This document shows positions 1-10,646 of a stretch of DNA of 64,000 nt, piece after piece. The DNA comes from Erinaceus europaeus. Lineage: Eukaryota > Chordata > Mammalia > Eulipotyphla > Erinaceidae. The translations under genes were made by a program, and so were the position numbers. The notes below the pieces were generated by a model. It ran no database searches. It was not told the DNA's origin and saw nothing but the letters and a program-made list of their open reading frames with translations. The number at the start of each line of letters is the position of its first letter. Within the stretch, counting starts at the first letter, position 1. The stretch is taken from the NCBI RefSeq assembly GCF_950295315.1, contig NC_080180.1:67718022-67782021 (forward strand). Direction: 5' to 3'.

Positions 1-1194
1 TGTCCTTATTCCATGAGAGCCCAGGTCAAGAGAAGTGAAACTCTATCCCCCTGGCACACACATTGTGCTTTCCCTCTATTGGGCCGAATGTAAAGGATCT
101 GTGGTACTGATGGCCACACCAGTGTCCAGATTTTCCACGCAAAACGGAAGCTTCCAGGGTTCAGAAAGAGGGTGTTTTGATGGCTGTGAAATGTTTTTTC
201 CAAGTGCCTCATGGGGTTTCAAATCCTTTTGAAACCTGAAGTTCTTTCTTGTGTCTAGGCAATATTCTCACCTATGGCAAGAAGGCCCGCCTAACTAGGA
301 GCACAGCTATCCCTGGGTCAGGAGGTCTGCCAGCCTGCTGGTTCCTGGAGGGATTCCTGAGTATCTCCTCAGGGCCCAAATGGTAAGAGGTGTTTCCAAT
401 TGCCTTTATTAGGAGCCAGGCCCTCAGGTGAGGGGCGGGGCTGTGATCTCCACTGGAAGCTCCTGCCTCAGCCAATGGAAGCACCCATCTTCCTTTTGTC
501 TCTATAGCAAGGGCCCGGGGAGTTTCTGGTTCCTGCACGCAGAGCGACTTTGTATGGGACACTCATGCATGCCTACTTTGGGAAATCTCTCTGAGTGTGA
601 TGTGTGGACACCAGGACACCATGATCAGGGATGTGAGGCCACAGGAGCAATTGCCTTAGCCGGACCCAAAGGGTAGGTGTAAGTGGACGGGTTCATCCAC
701 TATTGTTTGGTTGAACACAGTTCCCATCTATGTTGAAACACAGCCCTGCCTGGGTGCTTGCTGGGCTTGTAGTCTGCTGCCCTGAGCAGTGGACTGAGAG
801 CCTGGAGGCTGAGTACGCAGCCAAACGTGACTGGACAGGTTCATGCCCCTGAATTCTGAGGGGTGCCCCAGTTGGCACCCCAGCTTCCCCAGTTGGCAGT
901 GTTTGGATGACAGTGAGGCATGGGATTGAATGAGGAACTCAGAGCGAGACATGAGAGTCCCTTTGCATATGCATTCTTGCTTAGCCAGAATCTGGGCTAC
1001 CTGGCTTGCCCTGACCAGCTAGGTTCTCTGTGTGTAGGTTGCAGGTGAGGCTGGCTACCTTGCCACCCATGCTCTGAGACTACTATAGGTGAGATCTGAG
1101 CACACAGACACACACAGACACACAGAAATACACACACACAGACAGACAGACACACACACACACACACATTACTGTCAGGTCTGGTAGTACAGCA
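1..1194 (+). repeat. 5' module of unit A
   Basis: Sequence shared with 7446-8646, 15266-16510, 16516-17954 and, truncated, 19766-20231. It carries one CA-rich microsatellite (about 1096-1168). No gene or RNA is recognised in it. Divergence is small against unit B and larger against the copies in unit C. Confidence 0.8.
1096..1168. repeat. Compound CA/CAGA microsatellite
   Basis: Alternating (CA)n and CAGA units. The same site in unit B (8540-8625) and unit C (16351-16397, 17843-17934) has different length and composition. Confidence 0.95.
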
Positions 1195-2185
1195 TATGGT
1201 GAAGGCTGGGGGTGTCTGGGGTCTGTGGGCATGAGATGCTGCCTTACAATCTCTACAACCCAGGTTTGAACCTGTCATGAATTAACACAGTGTAGGAGGT
1301 TTTTGACTTCTGGTCTCTTTCCCACTCATCTATTTCTCTTCTTGCCTTCTCTGTCTCTGACTCTCACATGCTCTCACTCATTCTGTCTGCACTCATTAAT
1401 ATTTTACATATATATTTATTTTACTGACAGGCCCAGATATACAAAGAGAGTTCCCAGAGCACTGCTGAGCTCTGGCTTGTTGTGTTGGCAATTTCACCTA
1501 GGCTACTGGATCCTCAACTTTGTTAGTCTCTCTGGCACAAGCCACACTCTGTCTCCTCATATCCATGCCAGTATCTCTCAGAGTTTATAATAAAGATATA
1601 CATACACACACACATATATATACACATATACATATATATATGTATCTGACATTTTTAGAATTGTCTACCTATGTATTTGATTTTAATTCAGAATTACCAC
1701 ATTTATAATAGACTCCTTTTTCATAAATAATGGGTCACATAGTTGGAGCAGGATTCACTACAATTATAAATTATAAACTTTCCAGGAGCATTTCCAATAG
1801 CCTTTCTATCAGTATCCTTATTGTAATTATCATAGCACAGAACTTGCCTCCATTTTCTAGTGTAAGCCTCAATACATATGCCTTTGTTTTCATTCTCCAC
1901 AAATCTTAATTTGCATGGACCCTGAAGTGTCAGGGAATTTTTGAAGCAGCTCTCTGTTTCTCAGCAGATGGTTTCTATGTTTCTGCTATAATCAGGTCTT
2001 CTAGTGGTTTATTTTTTATTTTTTTATTTTTTCAAGTCCTCCTGGATCATCCCCATTTATTTGCATATTCATTTATTTAGTAAGATATCACATGAGGCGT
2101 CATTTCATCTGCTTGATAGATTTTCTCTTATACTTGAAGGGAACTTTAGATGCACAATACATTTCCTGTCGCAAATACTACACAC
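1195..2185 (+). repeat. 1-kb tandem subrepeat A1
   Basis: Begins at the conserved 'atggtgaaggctgggg' block and contains a diverged SINE fragment ('gagcactgctgagctctgg', about 1460) followed by a CA/TA-rich tail (about 1606-1645). The next copy starts near 2186, a period of about 990 bp. A polypyrimidine-AG followed by a donor-like site flanks the SINE fragment, but the donor is mutated here (GTTAGT near 1522). Confidence 0.85.
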
Positions 2186-3170
2186 ATATGGTGAAGGCTT
2201 GGGTTGTCTGGGGTCTGTGGGCATGAGAGCTGCTGCCTTACAATCTCTACAACCCAGGTTTGAACCTGTCATGAATGAACACAGTGTAGGAGGTTTTTGA
2301 CTTCTGGTCTCTTTCCAACTCCTCTATTTCTCTTCTCGCCATCTCTGTCTCTGACTCTCACATGCTCTCACTCATTCTGTCTGCACTCATTAATATTTTA
2401 CTTATATACTTATTTTATTACAGGCCCAGATATACAAAGAGAGTCACCAGAGCACTGCTGAGCTCTGGCTTATTGTGTTGGCGATTTCACATAGGCTACT
2501 GGATCCTCAACTTTGTAAGTATCTCTGGCACAAGCCATACTCTGTATCCTCATATCCATGCCAGTATCTCTCAGAGTTTATAATAAAGATATACATACAT
2601 ATATATACACATATACATATATATATATCTGTCATTTTTAGAATAATCGACCTATGTATTTGATCTTAATTCAGAATTACCACATTTATAACAGACTCCT
2701 TTTTCATAAATAATTGGCCACATAGCTGGAGGGGGATTCACCACAATTTTAAGTAATAGTACCTTCCAGTAGCATTTCTAATAGTGTTTCTATCAGCCCT
2801 CTTATTGTAATTATCATAGCACAGAAGTTGCCTCCATTTTCAGGTGTAAGCTTTAATAAGTATGCCTTTGTTTTCATTCTCCGCAAATCTTAATTTGCTT
2901 GAACCCTGAAGTGTCAGGGAATTTTTGAAGCAGCCCTCTGTTTCTCAGCAGATGGTTTCTATGTTTCTGCTGTAATCAGGTTTTCTTGTAGTTTTGTTTT
3001 TATTTTTTTCAAATCCTCCTAGATCATCCAAATTTATTTGCATATTATGTATTTATTTAGACAGATATCACATGAGGGGTCATTTCTTCTTGATAGATTT
3101 TCTCTTATAATTGAAGGGAACTTTTGACACACAATACATTTCCTTTTGCAGATACTACACACTACTACAA
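2186..3170 (+). repeat. 1-kb tandem subrepeat A2
   Basis: Second copy of the subrepeat, with the same SINE fragment near 2447 and a TA-rich tail near 2590-2630. It retains GTAAGT at about 2515. It ends by merging into the old SINE-rich zone. Confidence 0.85.
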
Positions 3171-3770
3171 CTACTACTGCACTGTTTTTGACAGTGATAT
3201 CCAATGCACAATGGATTAGTATTGCATGGCTCTCAAGAATGTTCACTATTTTACCTACAATGTTTTTAACCTCACAAATATTTATTCTGCTCTTTATTGG
3301 GGGATGAATGTTTTACAGTCAACAGTTGCATGTAATAGTGGGCCCAGGAGTAATTTTTCCCACTTTCCCTGTATTTCTCGACATCATTTGTAACTTTCTT
3401 ATTGAGGAGAAGGAAACAGTCATAAATTGAGAGAGCAGGGCCCAAGCAGGAAGAGAGACAGAGAGACAGCTGCAGCTCTGATTTGCCACTGGCCCAGCTT
3501 TTCCCTAGCTGGGTAAGTGGTGACCAGAGGCTCAAAACGGGGTCCTGGGCTTCCACATAGTTCCCTGGCAGCTCCACCAGCTGTCCCTCCAAACCATGCT
3601 CCCTTCGTTGTCCATGTAACTATCGATCTGCTCTAGGCATTTCTCACCTTCATGTGCCAGAAACTTAACACTTCTCCCCTCCACCCATGAAACTTTGACC
3701 TTTTACTTGGGTGCAAAACAGCAACTCCAATCCAAGTTATTTTAGGAAAAAGTGTGTACGTCTCTGTGGG
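3171..3770 (+). repeat. Old SINE-rich zone of unit A
   Basis: Contains 'tattgggggatgaatg' and 'gagagacagagagacagc' segments typical of decayed SINE bodies. It is shared with 11690-12235 in unit B and 19180-19645 in unit C. No gene is seen. Confidence 0.5.
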
Positions 3771-3772
3771 AA

Positions 3773-3796
3773 GGTGTGTGTGTGTGTGTGTGTGTA
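3773..3796. repeat. (TG)n microsatellite
   Basis: About 11 TG dinucleotides. Unit B has a longer tract at 12244-12271. Confidence 0.95.
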
Positions 3797-4074
3797 AGTG
3801 TGCATAAGTGTGTTTCAGTAATGATTACCAATGTTGTTTCTTTATTCCTGATGCAGGGTCTTAGGAACTGGGTTGTGTTATGACAAAGGAAGTTTCCACT
3901 GCACCAGTGGTTTTTCAAGTATGAATGGCACATTGGATTGTGGACACTGTTGTGCATTCTCCCAGGTGGTCCTCAGATGGGTTCTTTCCTTTGCTCTTCC
4001 CATGCTGTGTGTAATTTTCTGGGTAGACTCAAAGAGGAGTGGCATGGGGAGCTCAGCTGCATTCTGCTGTATGT

Positions 4075-4090
4075 CCACAAGGTGGCAGCA
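4075..4090 (+). promoter_or_regulatory. CTCF-like motif (first of pair)
   Basis: CCACAAGGTGGCAGCA. It fits the CTCF core pattern CCAnnAGRKGGCRS apart from its uncommon A at the fifth base. Occupancy is not known from sequence. Confidence 0.5.
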
Positions 4091-4321
4091 AAGCCCATAG
4101 TTGAGTGTAGTGATTCTGTGGAATGAGGAGAACTCTAGGATTTGTGGCCCGTGGACAGCAGGGTTGAAATTGACATCGAGTGCCCTAGACATCTGTTCTT
4201 CCCTGTGGGGTGGGGGGATCCCCCATTTGGCTTTGCAAGTGGAAGGGGTTTCTCTCTTTGTCTGGGATGACTCTACTGGGAGCTTGTGAATCCCTGTGCT
4301 CAGCTGCATTCTGCTGGGTGT

Positions 4322-4337
4322 CCACAAGAGGGCAGCA
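4322..4337 (+). promoter_or_regulatory. CTCF-like motif (second of pair)
   Basis: CCACAAGAGGGCAGCA, 247 bp after the first site, same orientation, immediately upstream of the GC-rich CCAAT array. Confidence 0.5.
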
Positions 4338-4527
4338 CCAGGGCGGGACTAAGGCTCCATGGGGCAAGTGCCCTGAGGCACTGGGCTAGGAGAGTGGCGA
4401 CAGTGTTTCTGGGTGTGCCCCAAGAGCATGGCCAGCCTAGCGCAGGCAGGCAGTGTCCTAAGGACGGGCCCAGACAGGAGCTGTGGGGGTCGTGTTTGCA
4501 GAAACAGGCCCTTCAGAGGATGGCAGA

Positions 4528-5230
4528 AAGTCCCCGGGGGCGGGCCTCAGAGCCCTTGCCCAATGAGCCTGAGGGGAGGGCCCAGTGGGTATTCATAGAG
4601 ACAGCTGGCCAATCAGAGAGTAGGAACATCACCCTCCTTCAGGGGCGTGAACCAAGAGCTGGCCAATGAGAACAGAGGAGGAGTTGCAAAGGTGGGCCTC
4701 AGAGAGCAGCCCACCAATGAGAGCCTGGGTGCTGGCTCTGGGTGGGCGTGCCCCTGGAGGTAGGCCAATCATGGTGGTGCCTGGGGGGCGGGCCCTCGGG
4801 AGGCTGTCCAATGAGCGCCTGGGGATGGCCTCGTGGGCGTAGCCCAGGAGGCTGGTCAATCACGGGGCAAGGGCAGTGACCTTCCTGGGCGTGCCTTAGG
4901 AACTGGCCTATCAGAGGGCGCCCCTCAGACAGCAGCCCACCAATGGGAACCAAGAGAAGGCTGGCTGGGGGCGTGTCCCTGGGACACCAGGCCAATCAGA
5001 GTTGAGCGGAAGTGGCTGGTGGGCGGGCCTTCCAGAGGATGCCCAATGAGCATGCTGCAGGGCCATGTGGGTGGTGCTCAGGGCCGCTGGCCAATCACTG
5101 ACTAGGGTCCCGGACCCTCCTGGGCGTGTCCAAGGACACTGGCCAATGAGATTGCTGGTAGGGGTTCTGGGCGTGACCTAAACCTCTGGCCTATCAGAGC
5201 CTGGCTGGTGCCCTGTGGGCGGGCCTTCTG
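4528..5230 (+). promoter_or_regulatory. CCAAT/GC-box tandem array, about 50-bp period (unit A)
   Basis: CCAAT starts at 4559, 4609, 4663, 4714, 4765, 4808, 4940, 4992, 5043, 5091 and 5143. Slots near 4855, 4908 and 5190 hold degenerate forms (TCAAT, CTATCAG). Between them lie GGGCG boxes (GGGCGTG or GGGCGGG) at about 4528, 4642, 4744, 4786, 4834, 4887, 4969, 5021, 5119, 5169 and 5216. Mean spacing is close to 50 bp, nearly five helical turns. CCAAT is the NF-Y core and GGGCGG/GGGCGTG resembles Sp/KLF sites. Promoter activity is inference. Confidence 0.6.
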
Positions 5231-5237
5231 TAGGAAG

Positions 5238-5901
5238 TGTGACAGTTAGTAACTAGCTGTTACTTTAAAATCCCCTTGCATTCAAGCTCACTTTAAGTCC
5301 CCCCCTTTTTTCATTTTTGAGTTTAGATGTTAAGTATTTGAGTGTTTAGTGTTAAGTTCATCTTTTTTTTCCCTATAAGTTCCCCTTCTTATTCCTGTTT
5401 GTGAAAGCCCCTTCCCCTTTCCCTTTTGAGAAACAGGACTAATCAGTGAAGGCCATCAGGTGTTTTGCAGAAGTTCTGTGTGAGGGCCAGCCTTATCAGG
5501 ACCTCTGCACAGCCCCAGCGGTATACTGGTCACCAGATGGCCTGGTATGATGGTAGGGGGATGTGAGGACCTAATACCTGATCAAGCCTTATTGGTTGTC
5601 TGGTTTTGCAAGGTTTGAAATTAGCCCGCGCTTTGCATTGTATGGACCCCGCTTTTTGCTTGGTTTAAAATGATTGGATTCCGCATTTTTTGTAATATGT
5701 AATTGGATATAGATTGTAAGATGGAGTGGACCCCCTCCTCAAGTGTGTTCTGAATTCCTATAAATTGTGTGGTTTGAGCCCTGTTCAGGGTCGAGCTTGG
5801 TAGACTGCGGCCAGTCTCCATCTTGGCCCGGATTGCAATTCGTCAATAAACATCTTTTGCTTCCTTGCAGTGGATGGTGGTTAGATTTATGCTCGCTAAC
5901 A
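5238..5901 (+). mobile_element. Solo LTR of an endogenous retrovirus
   Basis: The insertion begins TGTGACAG and ends GCTAACA, bounded by a perfect 5-bp duplication GGAAG (5233-5237 and 5902-5906). Unit B at about 13707-13715 has the uninterrupted site. A TATA-like CTATAAAT lies near 5758 and AATAAA at 5845-5850, giving a U3-R-U5 order on the plus strand. No internal retroviral sequence follows, so this is a solo LTR, presumably from LTR-LTR recombination. A 5-bp duplication does not settle the class. Confidence 0.85.
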
Positions 5902-6053
5902 GGAAGCCCGCCAATGGGAGCCCAGTGCTGGCCTTAAAAGGCTGGGCGTGCTTCCAGGAAATGCGAAGCAGGGTTCAGCCCAGGGCCCTGCCTTGCAGAA
6001 GCTGTCCAGTGCGCATGTGTATAACTCCATTTGTGCCTGTGCCTCTGTGGATG

Positions 6054-6125
6054 TGTGTGTGTGTGACTGTGAGAGTGTGTGTTTGTGTTTGTTTGTGTGT
6101 GTGGGGGGGGAGGGAGAGAGAGAGA
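6054..6125. repeat. TG/GA microsatellite
   Basis: TG-rich tract followed by G-run and GA repeats. The copy in unit B (13859-13917) has a different length. Confidence 0.9.
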
Positions 6126-6189
6126 ACAACAGAATCACTGTGGCACAGGTGATTTTGTGCAAAACACTTGGCACATTCTGATTTACAGC

Positions 6190-6495
6190 TCAATATTGAC
6201 ACCATTGTAGCTCTCCTTGGCCCTTGGTCACTTTTCTTCTTTTCAGATGTAAAGACACTGAAGAGGGAGAGGTTTTTGCCCTGAGGCTTGCACTGGGAAC
6301 TACCAGCTGCCCTGTTTGTGTTGCCAGACTAGGAAACTTGTGGTGCCTGTCCATGTGGAGAGTCTCCTGGATGAGTTCCTTCTCGAGCCTTTTCCGCTTG
6401 GTCCCGTTGGAGCTGCATATAGCTAATGATTTGGAGATTTTACTCCTTTGGACAATTCTTTTCCTGATACACAGTTTCTCTCCAGGTTTTAGCAA
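6190..6495 (-). other. Conserved open frame, 101 codons
   Basis: This frame stays open in both duplicates (6190-6495 and 13981-14286). By eye the copies differ at three bases: two synonymous, one changing Lys to Glu. The predicted peptide is basic (an Arg-Lys-Arg-Leu-Glu-Lys stretch in the middle and a Lys-Arg-Arg-Lys stretch near the C terminus) and matches no family I recognise. There is no obvious promoter. With so few differences, conservation cannot be separated from recent duplication. A strong acceptor-like 'cttcttttcag' lies on the opposite strand near 6236-6246. Confidence 0.15.
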
Positions 6496-7445
6496 TCAAT
6501 TGTGTGAATGTCATATCGAATCCATTGTAGAAAATGACTACATCAGTCTCTCTATATATATATATGTAACATATAGATGTCTGAAAATACTTTGTAGCTA
6601 GAGACCTGCACAGATCTAGATTAGGGTAGTAATAGGGATACACGTGGCCCTTCTGAACCACAGTCATGAGAAACATCTCACAGAGCCATTTGTATTCCTC
6701 TTATCACTCTACAAATCTCTCTCAGCACAAACTACCGCTGCCAAATCATCTACTTCCCTCTTGCTCTTTTTCTCCACCGAGTCTTATCCCAAAACTGTCA
6801 ATCAAAGAAGAAATAGACATAGTGCAGTTCCCTGCACACAGGACAGGCTGAGGCTGGACCAGGGAGATGCAATACACCAGCCTGCATCTTGGCTGGAGCA
6901 TCACTAAGACTACTTCCAATTTGGAGAGGCGAGGGCAGTTTTGGAGAGTGGGCTGCCGGACAAGTGTTGCTTCCCAGAGTGGCTAAGACCTAGATATTCT
7001 AAGTGTTACCTTTCCTCACAAACATCAAATAACAATGCCACTTGTAAGAAGTATTCATGGGCATGGAGGGTTTGTCTTCAGTGCTCTGGCACTGATCAAC
7101 ACAGGGCCAGAATTTCAGTCCTTGTCTGTCTCTGTCATTCTGTCTCTCTGACTGTCTCTACGTGCCTTCTTCACTGGTCCCTTGCTGGAAGTCAGTGCAT
7201 GCATCGTGAAATCAGTCTTCCTGGTGTTGAAATTTTCCTTTCTTTGCCCTTTGGATTAGTCTCCTGCACATGGTGTAGTACAGAGGGGGAACTTCGGAGA
7301 CAGCGTTGCTGCTGCAGGTTCCAGGCATATGTCCATCTCCAGCTGCAGCTGCCCAGACCCTCTGTGCTTGACTCCCATTCTCCAGGGCCCTGAGTCTGAC
7401 ATTCAGCCTAAATGCAGCCCTCCTCTCCTTCCTGCACAGCATCCT

Positions 7446-8581
7446 TGACCTTATTCCATGAGGCCCATGCCAAGAGAAGTGAAACTCTATCCCCCTGGCA
7501 CACACATTGTGCTTTGTCCCTCTATTGGGCCAAATGTAAAGGATCTGTGGTACTGATGGCCACACCAGTGTCCAGATTTTCCTCGCAAAACTGAAGTTTC
7601 CAGGGTTGAGAAAGAGGGTGTTTTGATGGCTGTGAAATGTCTTTTCCAAGTGCCTCATGGGATTTCAAATCCTTTTGAAACCTGAAGTTCTTTCTTGTAT
7701 CTAGGCAATATTCTCACCTCTGGCCAGAAGGCCCGCCTAACTAGGAGCACAGCTATCCCGGGGTCAGGAGGTCTGCCAGCCTGCTGGTTCCTGGAGGGAT
7801 TCCTGAGGATGTCCTTAGGGCCCAAGTGGTAACAGGTGTTTCCAATTGCCTTTATTAGCAGCAGCCAGGACCTCAGGTGAGGGGCGGGGCTGTGATCTCC
7901 ACTGGAAGCTCCTGACTCAGTCAATGGAGGCATCCATCTTCCTTTTGTCTGTCCATAGCAAGGGCCCGGGGAGTTTGTGCTTCCTGCAAGCAGAGCGCCT
8001 TTTGTATGGGACACTCATGCATGCCTACTTCTGGGAATCTCTCTGAGTGTGATGTGCGGACAACAGGACACCATGATCAGGGATGTGAGGCCACAGGAGC
8101 AATTGCCTTAGCCGGACCCAAAGGGTAGGTGTAAGGGACCGGGTTCATCCACTATTGTTTGGTCCAACACAGGTCCCATCTATGTTGAAACACAGCTCTT
8201 TCTGGGTACTTTCTGGGCTTGTAATCTGCTGCCCTGAGCAGTGGACTGAGAGCCTGGAGGCTGAGTAGGCAGCCAAAGGTGACTGGACAGGCTCATGCCC
8301 CTGAATTCTGAGGGGTGCCCCAGCTTCCCCCGTTGGCAGTGTTTGGATGATAGTGAGGCATGGCATTGAATGGGGAACTCAGGAGAGTGAGACATGAGAG
8401 TCCCTTTGCATATGTATTCTTGCTTAGCCAGAATCTGGCTAGCTGGCTTTCCCTGACCAGCTAGGTTCTCTGTCCATAAGTTGCAGGTGAGGCTGGCTAC
8501 CTTGCCACCCATGCTCTGAGACTACTATAGGTGAGCTCTGAGCACACACAGACACACACAGACACACAGAAAGACAGACAG

Positions 8582-8622
<41 letters not shown>

Positions 8623-8646
8623 ATTACTGTCAGGTCTGGTAGTACA
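7446..8646 (+). repeat. 5' module of unit B
   Basis: Homologue of 1-1194. No gene recognised. It carries the CA/CAGA microsatellite at about 8540-8625. Confidence 0.8.
8540..8625. repeat. Compound CA microsatellite
   Basis: CA and CAGA units, longer than the homologous tract at 1096-1168. Confidence 0.95.
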
Positions 8647-9638
8647 GCATATGGTGAAGGCTGGGGCTGTCTGGGGTCTGTGGGCATGAGAGCTGCTGCC
8701 TTACAATCTCTACAAGCCAGGTTGGAACCTGTCATCAATGAACACAGTGTAGGAGGTTTTGAATTCTGGTCTCTTTCCAACTCATCTATTTCTCTTCTCG
8801 CCTTCTCTGTCTCTAACTCTCACATGCTCTCACACACTCTGTCTTCACTCATTAATATTTTACTTATATCCTTATTTTACTGACAGGCCCAGATATACAA
8901 AGAGAGTTACCAGAGCACTGCTGAGCTCTGGCTTGTGTTGGCGATTTCACCTAGGCTACTGGAGCCTCAGTTTGTAAGTCTTTCTGACACAAGCCATATT
9001 GTGTCTCCTCATTTCCATGCCAGTGTCACTCAGAGTTTATAATAAATATATACATATATATATATATATTTATACATATATATTTATATATCTGTCATTT
9101 TTAGAATGGTCGACCTATGTATTTGACCTTCATTCAGAATTACCACATTTATAACAGCCTAGTTTTTCTGAAGTAATTGGCCATATAGTTGGAGCGGGAT
9201 TCAATACAATTATAAATAATCGAACCTTCCAGTAGCATTTCTAATCGTGTTTCTATCAGCATCCTTATTGTAATTATCATAGCCCAGAACTTCCCTCCTT
9301 TTTCGAGTGTAAGCTTCAATACGTATGTGTTTGTTTTCTTTTTCCGGAAATCTTAATGTCCCTGGACCCTGAAGTGTTAGGGAATTTTTGAAGCAGCCCT
9401 CTGTTTCTCAGCAGATGGTTTCTATGTTTCTGCTGTAATCAGGTCTTCTTGTGGTTTTTGTTTTTATTTTTGTTTTATTTTTTCAAGTCCTCCTAGATCA
9501 CCCCCATTTATTTGCATATTTATTTATTTAGTCAGGTATCACATGAGGGGTCATTTCCTCTGCTTGGTAGATTTTCTCTTATAATTGAAGGGAACTTTTG
9601 ACGACCAATACATTTCCTGGGGCAAATACTACACACAT
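8647..9638 (+). repeat. 1-kb tandem subrepeat B1
   Basis: First of three copies. Contains the SINE fragment near 8910, GTAAGT near 8974 and a TA tail at 9047-9090. Confidence 0.85.
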
Positions 9639-10064
9639 ATGGTGAAGGCTAGGGTTGTCTGGGGTCTGTGGGCATTAGAGCTGCTGCCTTACAATCTCTA
9701 CAACCCAGGTTTGAACCTGTCATGAATGAACACAGCCTAGGGGGATTTTGACTTCTGGTCTATTTCCAACTCTTCTATTTCTCTACTCGCCTTCTCTGTC
9801 TCTGACTCTCACAGGCTCTCTCTCACTCTGTCTGCACTCAGTAATATTTTACTTATATCCTTATTTTATTGACAGGCCCAGATATACAAAGAGAGTTGCC
9901 AGAGCACTGCTGAGCTCTGGCTTGTTTGGTTGGCGATTTCACCTAGGCTACTGGAGCCTCAGTTTTGTAAGTCTCTCTGGCACAAGCCATATTCTGTCTC
10001 CTCATATCCATGGCAGTATCTCTCAGACTTTATAATAAAGATATACATCCATATACATATATAA

Positions 10065-10096
<32 letters not shown>

Positions 10097-10646
10097 ATCT
10101 GTCATTTTGAGTATTGTCGACCTATGTAATTGATCTTAATCAGAATTAACACGTTTACAACAGCTTCCTTTTCCCTTAATAATTGGCCACATAGTTGGAG
10201 CAGGATTCAATACAATTATAAATAATAGAACCTTCCAGTAGCATTTCTAATAGCATTTCTATCAGCATCCTTATTTTAATTATCATAGTACAGAACTTGC
10301 CTCCTTTCTCTAGTATAAGCTTCAATACATATGAGTTTCTTTTCATTCTCCTGAAATCTTAATTTCCCTGGACTCTGAAGTGTCTCGGAATTTTTGAAGC
10401 AGCCCTCTGTTTCTTTGCAGATGGTTTCTATGTTTCTGCTGTAATCAGGTCTTCTTGTGCTTTTTGTTTTTATTTTTCATTTGTTTCAAATCCTCCTATA
10501 TCATCCCCATGTATTTGCATATTTATTTATTTATTTAGTCCTATATTACATGAGGGGTTATTTCTTCTGCTTGATAGATTTTTCTCTTATAATTGAAGGG
10601 AAGTTTACACTCACAATACATATCCTGTCGTAAATACTACACATAT
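9639..10646 (+). repeat. 1-kb tandem subrepeat B2
   Basis: Second copy. SINE fragment near 9900, GTAAGT at about 9967, TA tail at 10045-10096. Confidence 0.85.

Larger units (their letters stand above)
3820..5237 (+). repeat. Composite element E1: CTCF-like pair plus CCAAT array
   Basis: Prototype of a family found about a dozen times here. It holds a leader (3820-4070), a CTCF-like site, 231 bp of spacer, a second CTCF-like site, a GC-rich transition and then the CCAAT/GC-box array. The leader and spacer are recognisable in inverted copies at 20.9-21.8, 35.0-35.6 and 52.3-52.6 kb. I do not recognise it as a named repeat. The continuation after the array is displaced to 5902 by an LTR insertion. 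Confidence 0.8.
1..7445 (+). repeat. Segmental duplication unit A
   Basis: This unit aligns almost base for base with unit B: 'ttattccatg' at 6-15 corresponds to 7451-7460 and again to 15271-15280. Order inside: 5' module with CA microsatellite (1-1194), two 1-kb tandem subrepeats (1195-3170), old SINE-rich zone (3171-3770), TG microsatellite, paired CTCF-like sites, CCAAT/GC-box array, and a 3' module (5902-7445). It differs from unit B by one fewer subrepeat and by an LTR insertion at 5238-5901, so the LTR entered after the duplication. No convincing coding gene is seen; short open frames are low-complexity or repeat-derived. Confidence 0.9.
5902..7445 (+). repeat. 3' module of unit A
   Basis: Homologous to 13711-15265. 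It contains the last array box (CCAAT near 5911), a TG/GA microsatellite (6054-6125), a 300-bp segment with an open frame on the minus strand, and 800 bp with no recognised feature. Confidence 0.8.

Noticed and set aside
1096..1168. Cys/Val-rich peptides in CA/TG tracts
   Set aside because: Translations of microsatellites (also at 5865-6180, 8439-8780 and 17718-18017), not genes.
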